A DNA stretch of 64,000 nt from Candidatus Gastranaerophilales bacterium HUM_9 (GTDB taxonomy: Bacteria; Cyanobacteriota; Vampirovibrionia; Gastranaerophilales; Gastranaerophilaceae): contig DABG01000009.1 in assembly GCA_002103075.1 (NCBI GenBank), forward strand, positions 1 to 64,000. Direction: 5' to 3'. The translations under genes and the position numbers were made by a program. Under the pieces are notes generated by a model that was not told the origin of the DNA, searched no databases, and saw only the letters and a program-made list of their open reading frames with translations. The number at the start of each line of letters is the position of its first letter. The stretch's first letter is position 1. Of this stretch, positions 1 to 8,305 are shown piece after piece.

Positions 1-138
1 CAATATCTTACTGTTCTGGGGGCTTAATCACCGAGGTGCTTTTAGCAAGTGAATCACCCGAGGGAAGATTCCTCCGGAATTGATTGTGCTGTTTACAGAT
101 ATAGTTTGTCAAGACAACTGGGTTTGTTTGGGTTTTGG

Positions 139-167
139 GGCGAAAATTTGCTCCGCAAATTTTCGCC
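139..167. repeat. Perfect 13-bp inverted repeat, 3-nt loop
   Basis: GGCGAAAATTTGC at 139-151 pairs perfectly with GCAAATTTTCGCC at 155-167, leaving a three-base loop. There is no T-run on either side, so it is not a clear intrinsic terminator. It may be a dispersed palindromic element or part of an RNA. Confidence 0.7.
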
Positions 168-185
168 TGATTTGTGTTCACAGAG

Positions 186-206
186 GTCCTGAAAGTAGTT
201 CAGGAC
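186..206. repeat. 8-5-8 palindrome of the TCTGAA/TTCAGA type
   Basis: GTCCTGAA, a five-base spacer, then TTCAGGAC. The same 8-5-8 geometry with CTGAA...TTCAG cores recurs at 5139-5159 and, with one mismatch, at 13857-13877. All copies lie in intergenic DNA, which suggests a small dispersed repeat family. Confidence 0.6.
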
Positions 207-386
207 AACCAACAGAATGTCACACTGAACTTCGGATTTTGTACTCTGCCGAATAAAACAATTAAGTATTGTTTTATGAGAGGTAAGTGAAACAATAATC
301 CAAGACTGTTTCAGGGTCTCCTTAACTTTTCGCTTTCGATACAGAATATTTACAGCACGCTCTGAATGACAATTGGGAACGCAAAA

Positions 387-403
387 GGGGGCGGGTGGGT
401 GGG
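387..403 (+). other. G-quadruplex motif with single-base loops
   Basis: The plus strand reads GGGGG-C-GGG-T-GGG-T-GGG and ends just beyond the stop codon of the minus-strand ldpA-like gene. Four G-runs of at least three with one-base loops are the classic very stable parallel quadruplex motif. It is striking in DNA this AT-rich. The G-rich strand is the template strand for the gene at 405-1376, so it could hinder polymerase at the gene's end. Confidence 0.75.
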
Positions 404-404
404 A

Positions 405-1376
405 TTAAGATTTAGTTACGCTTTCTACAAGCATTTTAGCTTTTCCTAATGCCTCTTCAAACACTATCTTATTATCAAAAAAATCATCTCTTTTTATATA
501 TTCTCTTACAATCTTTCGTGCATAAGACCCAACTGAAACACCATCATATTTTACACCGCATAACTTTGCCAACTCAGTAGTTTTTGAATTCGTTCCCCCT
601 GACAAAAAGACATATACACCCAATTTTGCGTCATTAACAATTTCACCCAGGGCAACAGCCTGCAACGTAGTTTTAAAACTATCGTCACTTCCGCTCATTG
701 GAATTCCATCAGCCTGAATAATAGTCGTAAAATCTTCTCGTTCCTTAGTCAGTTTTTTTATTCTTTCAAGTACCTGTTTATTTCCTAAACACATTCTATC
801 AATACAAATACTCAAAACCCCATCAAAATTTTTCTTTATACTTTCCCATTTTTCAAAGATTTCAGTATCGTCTTCAACCGTTGCATGAAACTCTATACAA
901 TCAATTCCACCCTTAACCAACTTAGGCAAAACTAAATTCAAGTCTTTATCAACTGAATACATCTCAATAGCATTTGCAGGGCAAACCCTTACACATTTTC
1001 CGCACCCCAAACATCTTTCTGTTTGAACCGTATGATTTTTCACAGCCTCATTGATACAGACATAATCGCATTGTCCACACTGTTGACACTTTTTCTCATC
1101 AATAATTGCTTTTAATATATGTGGATCGCCTTTTATTCCTACACTTACGCAAATATATCTATCCGACATAGTACCAGAATATTTTAAACCTTTTTTTGCA
1201 GCTTCTAAAATTTCCTCTTTTGCAGAAATATCGAACATTTGACACCCTGCCATTGAATACAACGCTACCAATTTTTCGACCTCTTCCGCACACTCATTGC
1301 CTGCCCCACATACAAGTTTAAATATCGGTTTTCTTCTATCTAATAATTTTTTTAATCCATCTTTTTTATTTATCAT
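405..1376 (-). CDS. ldpA: LdpA-like iron-sulfur protein
   Basis: This 323-residue protein resembles cyanobacterial LdpA, a soluble Fe-S protein that feeds redox and light signals to the circadian clock in Synechococcus. The N-terminal FKLVCGAGNE stretch and the repeated 'gymnast' of an aldolase-like core match the LdpA layout as I remember it. Two ferredoxin-type clusters are visible: C97-x2-C100-x2-C103-x3-C107 and C122-x2-C125-x2-C128-x3-C132, the second followed by Pro. The remaining ~190 residues fit the LdpA C-terminal domain. The gene is last in a minus-strand run, 5 bases after the solute-binding protein gene. No kai gene is in the window, so here it may serve as a general redox sensor. 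Alternative: a generic 4Fe-4S protein. No membrane segment is seen. Confidence 0.75.
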   Translation of the reverse strand: MINKKDGLKKLLDRRKPIFKLVCGAGNECAEEVEKLVALYSMAGCQMFDISAKEEILEAAKKGLKYSGTMSDRYICVSVGIKGDPHILKAIIDEKKCQQCGQCDYVCINEAVKNHTVQTERCLGCGKCVRVCPANAIEMYSVDKDLNLVLPKLVKGGIDCIEFHATVEDDTEIFEKWESIKKNFDGVLSICIDRMCLGNKQVLERIKKLTKEREDFTTIIQADGIPMSGSDDSFKTTLQAVALGEIVNDAKLGVYVFLSGGTNSKTTELAKLCGVKYDGVSVGSYARKIVREYIKRDDFFDNKIVFEEALGKAKMLVESVTKS

Positions 1377-1381
1377 ATAAT

Positions 1382-2512
1382 CTATTTTGCCTCGTTAAAA
1401 TATTTTTCATTTAATCTATCAACTTCTTGATTAAAACTCTTATCAACTCTTGTTATCCTTGAATTTTCAACAGATTCAATAAATATTCTGGAAGAATTTG
1501 GCTTCCCATCTAAAAAAGTTTTTGAATTTGCTACATCTTTTCTTGCTGGTACAATCAAACCATTTTTAGAAAATTTTTCAATACTCTTCTTTGAAGACAA
1601 ATACAAAACAAATTCTTCTGCCAATTTCTTATTCTTACTACGTTTTGAAATAGCCCAACCTGTAGCATCATTTGTCGCCTTGTAATCAGGGAAATTAACA
1701 ACATCCCAACTAAATTTTGCACAATTTCTATATTTTGGAGTTAACCACCTGCCTGACAAATGCATTGCAATCTTACCCTCTAAAAACATTTGAGCTAAAG
1801 TTTTACTTCCCACTTCAGATGGAGTAGGTGCATAATGATACTTAAATGCCAAATCTTTATAATATTTTATTCCACTTTTTGTAGAATTTGATTCACCAAC
1901 AAACCCCTTATCATTAAATACTCCACCACCAAAAGAATGCACAAATGGCAAAGCATAATATAAATTAGGTTCATAACTAATTCCCCAAGTACCGTTCTTA
2001 CTTAATTTTTGTGCAACATTAAATAAATCGTTCAAGTTCCAAGTCTTTTTGGGATAATCAACACCATACCTATCAAAGATATCCTTGTTATAATAAACAA
2101 CCAAACCAGAACAATCTCGTGGTACTGCCAAAATTTTACCATTATAAGACATACAATCAATTGATTTATCAAAATAGAGTTTCTTGTCAAACACCCCATC
2201 TAAATTACACAAGAACTTTTCATAAATAGGAATATTTTGGTTATTTATCAACATCACATCAGGTTCCATATTTGATGCAAATAACAAATGCAACTTCTGA
2301 AAATAATCCTGTGGAATATGCAAAACTTCGACCCTAACCCCATTATGAGCATTTTCAAACTCTTTAATTATAGGGTTAAGAATTGCCATCTCTGATGCTG
2401 AACCCCAAGTTGAAAACCTTAAAACCACTTCATCAGTAGAATAAAGCCCCTTAATTATAAAAAAAATTAACAAAAATATTAAACAAAAAAAAGAAATAAT
2501 AAACTTTTTCAT
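1382..2512 (-). CDS. Extracellular solute-binding protein, family 1 (sugar-type ABC transporter)
   Basis: A 376-residue protein with a strongly hydrophobic N-terminus (about residues 4-22) and no lipobox cysteine, followed by a family 1 periplasmic binding-protein fold. Typical traits are the RFSTWGSASE opening strand, the segment ending in EPDVMLINNQ, a GLVVYYNKDIFDRYG stretch and a late GWAISKRSKNKKLAEEFVLYL block. Such proteins capture sugars, often oligosaccharides or glycerol phosphate, for ABC importers. No permease or ATPase partner lies next to it. The ATG overlaps the stop of the upstream gene by one base (TAATG), so translation is probably coupled. The uncleaved-looking N-terminus suggests membrane anchoring. 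The substrate cannot be told. Confidence 0.85.
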   Translation of the reverse strand: MKKFIISFFCLIFLLIFFIIKGLYSTDEVVLRFSTWGSASEMAILNPIIKEFENAHNGVRVEVLHIPQDYFQKLHLLFASNMEPDVMLINNQNIPIYEKFLCNLDGVFDKKLYFDKSIDCMSYNGKILAVPRDCSGLVVYYNKDIFDRYGVDYPKKTWNLNDLFNVAQKLSKNGTWGISYEPNLYYALPFVHSFGGGVFNDKGFVGESNSTKSGIKYYKDLAFKYHYAPTPSEVGSKTLAQMFLEGKIAMHLSGRWLTPKYRNCAKFSWDVVNFPDYKATNDATGWAISKRSKNKKLAEEFVLYLSSKKSIEKFSKNGLIVPARKDVANSKTFLDGKPNSSRIFIESVENSRITRVDKSFNQEVDRLNEKYFNEAK

Positions 2513-4557
2513 TACAAGTCAATCAACCTACTCATTGATTTATCAGAAACTTCAACAATCATCTTGTTACGTCCAACTCTCACAAGATATCTATTTGCAT
2601 CTTCTACTTTTTCTGCATGTTTTAATATAATTTTACCTTTTTCTAATCTGTCAAATTGTTTTAACACAAAGTAATCATCAGCAATATGACCAACCAATGA
2701 AGAAGAATTATCATAATTAACTAAATATAAACCAGCATTGTCATTAATTTTAACTTCATTAAGCATAGTCACTTCGTCATGAGATTGTGTTACAACCCCA
2801 TTTGATACATCTTCTGGATTTTCAAAATTATCATGTTCAAAATCTGACAACATTAAACCTGTTTCATTTTCTGTCATAACCCCAAACACATCATCAGCAG
2901 GACTATTTTCTGGTAAATTGTCTGTTCCTTTTTGTGCAAAAGATTGTAATACTAATTCATCAAAAAACTCTTTATCGTTAACATTTGAAAAATCAGCCAA
3001 AACTCCATCTGGATTGTATGGAACGTCAGGTTTATAAGGTGCAACCTCTGTTGTAGTTTGTTCTAATTCCGAATTATCGACAGATATATTGGTTGAATCA
3101 GCTACAAAATCGTCTAATGAGGTTGAATCATCTTCATTATCAATAATATTCGAAAATTCTTCATCAGAAACAACTTCAGGTATAACACTATTCTTTTCTA
3201 ATTCATTATCACCATTTTCGTCATCTAATTCAAAGTCTGAACTATCTACAACGTTCAAATCATCATCATTAGAACTATTCAAAGGTTCAGCTTGATATTC
3301 ATTTTCTGATACAGAAGTTTGTGATTCATAAGAACTAGAGGTATTATAAGAATCAGTAATATCAGGAGTTTCTTCAACCTTATCTAACATTTCATCTATG
3401 CTATTAAATGATTGTTCAGGGACAGCTTGAGCAGCTTTTTGAGCTCTTACAGCTGCAACATTTTCTCTTAAAGCTCTTTCCATTGCAACAACATCATCTT
3501 CTTCTTTTCGAATAGCTTTTATTTTTTTATTAACCTTTTTATCCAAGTTCAAAATAATCATTATCACAATTATAGGAAACGTTACAGCACCAGCTAACAA
3601 AAGCAACTTCCATAAACTCAATTCTTGCAACTCATCTAAAACAAGTTTAATACATGCTTTTGCACCCAATTTTGAGTCATCTGTTGTTGTATTATTTTTG
3701 TTTTTTAGTTTCTTTGCATTACGTTCATTTATAATTGCATCATTATCTTTAATCGCTTGTTCTAACAACGCATCTTGTTTTGTTTCCTGTACATCATTTA
3801 CTTTTCCAGTATTAACTTCATGTTCAAGTATTTCTATTGGTTTATTAACGTTATTATTTACAGAAACTGGCTTCTTCACAGGTTTTGGCACCGATTGTTG
3901 TGCTACAACAGGCTTTGATGTTACAGGTTTTACTGGAACTATTGATTTTGTAACAGGAGTTTGTTTTTTCACTTGAACAACTTTTTTTGCTGATTCTTGC
4001 TTCTTCACAGGAGTAACATTTTTTGTATGAGCTTGTTTTGCAACAGTTTTTTGTGTTTGTTTTTGCACAGTTTTTGCAGATTGTGTAGCCTTTTTTGTTG
4101 TTGATTGATTAGTTTTAGAAACAGTTTGAGCAGGCTTTGAAGTTGTTTGAGCAGGTTTAGACACAGTTTTGACTGAAGTACTTGAAGTAATTGTTTTTGG
4201 CAAAACATTGATTGATTTATCAGATACAATTGTAATTTTTGTATAACCTTTTCCAGCATTAATAGTCTGCATGCTTACAGACACATTCCCACCACCTGTA
4301 ACCTTTGGAGCTGTCTTAACAGAAGAAGTTGTTTCAGGTACCAAAATAACGTACTTATTACCCTCTTTTTTACTTACAACAACAGAATCAGTATAAGGTT
4401 TGTTCGTGTATATATTTACCCTAACACTGCCACCATCTTTGTTTAATTTGACATCAGTAATACAATTTTTGCCAGCATCTGCAAACGCAAAATTACCTGC
4501 AACCACCGTTGCAGCACATATTAACGATAATCTTTTACCTAAATCAATCCTACCCAT
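2512..4557 (-). CDS. Single-span membrane protein with AMIN-like N-domain and acidic cytoplasmic half
   Basis: I do not recognise this 681-residue protein. Residues 1-27 look like a signal peptide ending at AFADA. Residues 30-120 form short beta-type strands reminiscent of AMIN domains, which bind envelope components. Residues 125-235 are a Lys/Thr/Gln/Val/Pro-rich linker with repeated TSKPAQT-like and QKQT units. A membrane helix spans about 316-337 and is followed by basic residues. Residues 380-590 are very acidic low complexity (Asp/Glu/Asn/Ser). The last ~85 residues look folded. The layout, an exported N-half and a cytosolic acidic tail, suggests an envelope-spanning scaffold, but the function is unknown. 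It heads the minus-strand operon with the solute-binding protein and the LdpA-like gene. Confidence 0.7.
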   Translation of the reverse strand: MGRIDLGKRLSLICAATVVAGNFAFADAGKNCITDVKLNKDGGSVRVNIYTNKPYTDSVVVSKKEGNKYVILVPETTSSVKTAPKVTGGGNVSVSMQTINAGKGYTKITIVSDKSINVLPKTITSSTSVKTVSKPAQTTSKPAQTVSKTNQSTTKKATQSAKTVQKQTQKTVAKQAHTKNVTPVKKQESAKKVVQVKKQTPVTKSIVPVKPVTSKPVVAQQSVPKPVKKPVSVNNNVNKPIEILEHEVNTGKVNDVQETKQDALLEQAIKDNDAIINERNAKKLKNKNNTTTDDSKLGAKACIKLVLDELQELSLWKLLLLAGAVTFPIIVIMIILNLDKKVNKKIKAIRKEEDDVVAMERALRENVAAVRAQKAAQAVPEQSFNSIDEMLDKVEETPDITDSYNTSSSYESQTSVSENEYQAEPLNSSNDDDLNVVDSSDFELDDENGDNELEKNSVIPEVVSDEEFSNIIDNEDDSTSLDDFVADSTNISVDNSELEQTTTEVAPYKPDVPYNPDGVLADFSNVNDKEFFDELVLQSFAQKGTDNLPENSPADDVFGVMTENETGLMLSDFEHDNFENPEDVSNGVVTQSHDEVTMLNEVKINDNAGLYLVNYDNSSSLVGHIADDYFVLKQFDRLEKGKIILKHAEKVEDANRYLVRVGRNKMIVEVSDKSMSRLIDL

Positions 4558-4566
4558 TACATATCT

Positions 4567-4595
4567 ATTCTACCACATTTTTGTTTTGTGAACAA
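4567..4595 (-). promoter_or_regulatory. Sigma70-type promoter of the 681-aa protein gene
   Basis: Read on the minus strand, TTGTTC, a 17-base spacer and TAGAAT. The -10 ends only 9 bases before the ATG at 4557, so the mRNA would start within about three bases of the start codon. No Shine-Dalgarno sequence fits in between. Confidence 0.6.
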
Positions 4596-4757
4596 TTGTA
4601 ACAAAAATTTTACAATTTAAAATCAGGACAACTTAAAAAAACTTTATTAATGTATAAGAAGAAAAATAAAAACATCGGCTACTACGACGCCACTGGAGAG
4701 TAAAGAAAAAAGAAAAAATTAGTTCGTTTAAGAAAATTTTACAGCAAGGAGCTTTAT

Positions 4758-5123
4758 ATGTACGCATTATCAAAATTTTCATTTGTATCAAATTTTAACA
4801 AAGACAAATTAACAAGAGAAGAAGCCCTAAGTAACGGACTTACATCAACAGAAATTCAAAAATGTGACACCGATAACAATGGTGAAATTACTGTTGATGA
4901 AATTTTAGCTAACCAAGAAGCATGTGATAAAATTCTTGCAAAAATCAATAGTGAACAACAAAAAGTTCAAGGTTCTATTAATGAACTTCAATCAGAAAAA
5001 ACGCAAACTGAACAAGATGAAAAATCCGCTGAAAAACAAACAGGTAAACCTCAAGGATTTACAAGTTTATTAAAAGAAGCTCCAAAATTTGGCGATAAAT
5101 CAACTTTCAGTATTGCTGCATAA
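4758..5123 (+). CDS. Small EF-hand calcium-binding-type protein
   Basis: A 121-residue protein. It contains one canonical 12-residue EF-hand loop, D37-T-D39-N-N41-G42-E-I44-T-V-D-E48, with the acidic residue at position 12 and the central Gly/Ile. A helix follows, then a Glu/Gln/Lys-rich likely coiled coil at residues 60-95. No Sec signal peptide is seen. An AAGGAG ribosome site lies 7 bases before the ATG. The gene is monocistronic, ending before a hairpin terminator. A single EF-hand usually pairs by dimerisation or belongs to a dockerin-like module. The Ca2+ role is inferred from the loop alone, and no known family is recognised. Confidence 0.7.
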   Translation: MYALSKFSFVSNFNKDKLTREEALSNGLTSTEIQKCDTDNNGEITVDEILANQEACDKILAKINSEQQKVQGSINELQSEKTQTEQDEKSAEKQTGKPQGFTSLLKEAPKFGDKSTFSIAA

Positions 5124-5138
5124 TAACCAACTAAACAT

Positions 5139-5159
5139 ATTCTGAAACATGTTCAGAAT
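5139..5159. repeat. 8-5-8 palindrome ATTCTGAA-N5-TTCAGAAT
   Basis: A perfect inverted repeat placed just before the terminator shared by the EF-hand gene and dxs. It belongs to the same small repeat type as 186-206 and 13857-13877. Confidence 0.65.
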
Positions 5160-5172
5160 GAATACTTTTCAA

Positions 5173-5215
5173 GAAAAAAAAGCGGGCAAAAACCATTCTG
5201 GTTTTTGCTCGCTTT
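5173..5215. terminator. Bidirectional intrinsic terminator between the EF-hand gene and dxs
   Basis: A strong stem AGCGGGCAAAAACC / GGTTTTTGCTCGCT around a short loop, flanked by an A8 run on the left (a U-run on the minus strand) and TTT on the right. It can end both the plus-strand EF-hand transcript and the minus-strand dxs transcript. Confidence 0.85.
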
Positions 5216-5225
5216 AATACAAATT

Positions 5226-6974
5226 CTATATCATTTTCATAACATCTTCTACAATCAATTCTTTTTTTAATCGATATTCATTATACAAGTCATCTAACGG
5301 AATTCTATCGGTAAATTCTTTCTTAGCACCATAATTTAGAACTTTTATATCAGAATTTCCATAGAATCTAGTAATTTTTTCACCAAATCCACCATCTAAA
5401 ATTCCGTCTTCAAGTGTTATAACGACTTTATGATTTAACTTCAAATCTTCAAGCATAGATTCATCTAATCCGGTCATATATACAGGATTAATCAATGTTG
5501 CATTAATTCCTTTTGATTTCAATTCATCTTTTACAGATTTTGCTAATCCAAAGAAATTACCCAATCCTAAAATAGCTACTTCACTACCTTTTTCAGCCAT
5601 TTTAAAGGTATTTAAGTTTGAATAATCAGTTTTATCTTCGACTCCTGTCGATACAACTTCTCCAAAAGGAACCCTAATTGCTACAGGATATTCTGTTTGT
5701 TCAATAGACCAATCCAACATTTTCAAATATTCTTCTTTACTTGTTGGTGCAAGATAAACAAGGTTTGGGATATTAGATAGCATTGATACATCAAAACAAC
5801 CCAAGTGAGTGGCGTCAGCACCTGAAATAGTTCCCCAATAAACCAACATGGTAACTGGAGAATTGTTCAAACATAAATCTTGAGATATTTGGTCATAAGT
5901 TCTTTGTACAAATGAACTCATAATTGCAAGTATAGGCTTTGCACCACCTTTTGCTAACGCTGAAGAATAAGCCACAGCATGTTCTTCTGCTATACCAGTA
6001 TCTGTATATTGAGAACCCAATTCATCTCTAAATTGTTTAGAAAAACCATGTACTCCAGGTGTTGCTGGATTAATAACTATAACCCTTTTATCTTTTTTAG
6101 CTTTTTCCATAATAAGTTTATTACCGATTGAGTTATAATCTTCAACCACTTCACCTGTTGATTTTCCAAAAGTTTCTAACATATTTGGCATAATCCAATG
6201 GAATGCTTCTTTATTTTCTTCTGCCAAAGCACAACCTTTACCCTTTGTTGTATGAATATGCAAAATAGTTGGATGGTCTGTATCTTTTACTGATTCAAAA
6301 GCATTAATCAATGATTCTATGTCATGACCATCTGAAACATATTTATAATCAAACCCCATAGTTTTAAAGAAATTGTTTTCACAAGTTCCATTTGAATTTC
6401 TTAATTCTGCGAGGTTTTTATATAAACCACCATAATTTTCAGCGATAGACATATCATTATCATTTACAACAATAATAATATTACTATTAAGCACAGATGC
6501 ATTATTCAAACCCTCTAATGCTTCGCCACCAGTTAACGAACCATCACCAATTAGTGCAACAACATTTTCTTTACCACCGACTAAATCTCTTGCTTTTGCT
6601 AAACCTGTAGCTAAACTAACAGAGGTTGATGTATGACCAACCTTAAACATATCATATTCAGATTCTTCTGGTGCTGTGTAACCAGTATAATACATATACT
6701 TATCAGGATTCAAAAATCCTTCTTTTCTACCTGTTAAAATTTTGTGAGTATAACACTGATGAGACACGTCAAATACAAACTTATCAACAGGAGCATTAAA
6801 AACATAATGCATCGCAATAGTTGTTTCAACAATACCTAAGTTTGGACCGAAGTGTCCACCAATTGTATCAACCTTTTTTATAATTGCTTCTCTAATTTCA
6901 GAAGCTAATGTATTCATTTCATCTATATTTAAACTTCTTAAATCCATAGGATAATTTACTTTTTCTAAAACCAT
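5226..6974 (-). CDS. dxs: 1-deoxy-D-xylulose-5-phosphate synthase
   Basis: DXS condenses pyruvate and glyceraldehyde 3-phosphate to DXP, the first step of the MEP isoprenoid pathway and a source for thiamine and pyridoxal. The transketolase-like N-domain shows GGHFGPNLGIVE, the HQCYTHKILTGR segment and the thiamine diphosphate motif GDGSLTGGEALEGLNN (GDG at 143-145) followed by NDND. The central domain has GIAEEHAV with the catalytic Glu. The C-terminal transketolase domain is complete. At 582 residues it is a little shorter than the usual ~620. It is divergent from hisS and preceded by AAGGGGAG as ribosome site. A related transketolase-like enzyme is possible but less likely. Confidence 0.9.
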   Translation of the reverse strand: MVLEKVNYPMDLRSLNIDEMNTLASEIREAIIKKVDTIGGHFGPNLGIVETTIAMHYVFNAPVDKFVFDVSHQCYTHKILTGRKEGFLNPDKYMYYTGYTAPEESEYDMFKVGHTSTSVSLATGLAKARDLVGGKENVVALIGDGSLTGGEALEGLNNASVLNSNIIIVVNDNDMSIAENYGGLYKNLAELRNSNGTCENNFFKTMGFDYKYVSDGHDIESLINAFESVKDTDHPTILHIHTTKGKGCALAEENKEAFHWIMPNMLETFGKSTGEVVEDYNSIGNKLIMEKAKKDKRVIVINPATPGVHGFSKQFRDELGSQYTDTGIAEEHAVAYSSALAKGGAKPILAIMSSFVQRTYDQISQDLCLNNSPVTMLVYWGTISGADATHLGCFDVSMLSNIPNLVYLAPTSKEEYLKMLDWSIEQTEYPVAIRVPFGEVVSTGVEDKTDYSNLNTFKMAEKGSEVAILGLGNFFGLAKSVKDELKSKGINATLINPVYMTGLDESMLEDLKLNHKVVITLEDGILDGGFGEKITRFYGNSDIKVLNYGAKKEFTDRIPLDDLYNEYRLKKELIVEDVMKMI

Positions 6975-7054
6975 AACTCTCCCCTTTTCTTCCTTAAATT
7001 ATTTTAACCTTGAATAATAGATTGTCAACGACTTTCATTCTTATATTTTTGTTC

Positions 7055-7060
7055 TATAAT
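7055..7060 (+). promoter_or_regulatory. -10 box of hisS
   Basis: A consensus TATAAT 9 bases before the ATG at 7070. No convincing -35 lies 17 bases upstream (a TTGTCA at 7022 is too far). The predicted RNA start is within about three bases of the start codon. Confidence 0.5.
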
Positions 7061-7069
7061 AAAAATATT

Positions 7070-8305
7070 ATGGGAAATATAATTAAAGTACAAAAGGGAA
7101 CAAAAGATATCCTTCCACAAGAAATGAACTTGTGGCATAAAATGGAAGAAAATGCACTTAGAATTTTTTCTAATGCAGGTTATCAAGAAATAAGAACACC
7201 AATCTTTGAAGCGACTGAATTATTTGCAAGAGGAGTTGGTGACACAACAGATATTGTAAACAAAGAGATGTATACATTTGAAAAAAGTGAAAGAAGTCTT
7301 ACACTTCGTCCTGAGAACACTGCAGGTGTAGTTCGCTCGTTTATCGAAAATGGTATGCACAGATTATCTGCTCCAGTAAAACTTTGGTACAAAGGACCAA
7401 TGTTCAGATATGAACGTCCTCAAGCTGGCAGACAAAGACAATTTCACCAAGTTGGTGTTGAAATGTTTGGAGTTAAAGATGCAACAGCAGATGCAGAAGT
7501 AATTGAATTAGCTGTATCTTATCTTAAGTCACTTGGATTAAACGACCTTGAAGTAGAAATCAATTCTCTTGGTTGCCCTACTTGTAGAGAAAACTTCAAA
7601 ACAAAACTTAAAGAAGTATTAAAACCTTACTTTAATGAACTTTGTGACGATTGCAAAACAAGATACGAAAAGAATCCTTTAAGATTACTTGATTGCAAAG
7701 TTGAAAGTTGCAAAAAAATATTTGAAAAACCTGAAATTCAAGAAGTTATTCAAGGTGATTTTATTTGTGATGAATGTTCTGAACACTTCTCACAATTAAA
7801 AACATATCTTGATGCACTTAATATAAAATATACTGTTAACAAACTCCTTGTAAGAGGTTTAGACTACTACAATAGAACCGTTTTTGAAATAAAATCAAAC
7901 AATCTTGGTTCACAAAATGCTGTATGTGGTGGCGGACGTTATGATAGTTTGGTTAAAAATTTAGGTGGAGAAGATACTCCTGCCATCGGGTTTGCAATGG
8001 GAATGGAACGACTTTATTCACTTATAGAAAAAATTGAACAGGAAAAACTTGCTGGGTACATTGTTTCAACTAACAAAGCTGAAGCTCTAAAACTAGCAAA
8101 ATATTTAAGAGATAATAACAAATCTGTCGATTTTGATTTTGCAGGGAAAAAGTTCACTAAACAAATGGAAAAAGCCTCAAAAGTTGCAAAATTTGCAATA
8201 ATTCTAGGTGAAGATGAGATTTCACAAGGTTATGTTTCAATAAAGAACTTAGAAAACTCTGAACAAAACAAAGTTCAAAAAGAAGACTTACTAAATATTT
8301 TATAA
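7070..8305 (+). CDS. hisS: Histidyl-tRNA synthetase
   Basis: Class II aminoacyl-tRNA synthetase charging tRNA-His. The start is placed at the internal ATG at 7070, giving MGNIIKVQKGTKDILP, the standard beginning of the family. An earlier in-frame ATG at 7010 would put the -10 box inside the coding region. Signature pieces are LTLRPENTAGVVRSF, the motif 2 region with FRYERPQAGRQRQFHQ, the histidine-binding GLDYYNRTVFEI and GGGRYDSLVKNLGG. The C-terminal anticodon-binding domain is present, giving 411 residues in all. The stop overlaps the convergent amidase stop by six bases. Confidence 0.95.
   Translation: MGNIIKVQKGTKDILPQEMNLWHKMEENALRIFSNAGYQEIRTPIFEATELFARGVGDTTDIVNKEMYTFEKSERSLTLRPENTAGVVRSFIENGMHRLSAPVKLWYKGPMFRYERPQAGRQRQFHQVGVEMFGVKDATADAEVIELAVSYLKSLGLNDLEVEINSLGCPTCRENFKTKLKEVLKPYFNELCDDCKTRYEKNPLRLLDCKVESCKKIFEKPEIQEVIQGDFICDECSEHFSQLKTYLDALNIKYTVNKLLVRGLDYYNRTVFEIKSNNLGSQNAVCGGGRYDSLVKNLGGEDTPAIGFAMGMERLYSLIEKIEQEKLAGYIVSTNKAEALKLAKYLRDNNKSVDFDFAGKKFTKQMEKASKVAKFAIILGEDEISQGYVSIKNLENSEQNKVQKEDLLNIL

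Larger units (their letters stand above)
1..404. other. Gene-free left flank with structured, GC-richer DNA
   Basis: No open frame with coding character is visible on either strand. The first ~110 bases are clearly richer in G+C than the rest of the window and hold two near-identical direct copies of AATCACC(C)GAGG (26-36 and 52-63), plus a small hairpin at 103-119. In an AT-rich genome such a patch often marks a structured RNA, but I could not match it to rRNA, tmRNA, RNase P, SRP RNA, 6S RNA or a riboswitch that I know. Two perfect hairpins (139-167, 186-206) and a G-quadruplex motif (387-403) follow. Confidence 0.5.

Noticed and set aside
1..120. Fragment of rRNA, tmRNA, RNase P RNA or a known riboswitch
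   Set aside because: None of the conserved sequences of these RNAs that I know is visible on either strand.
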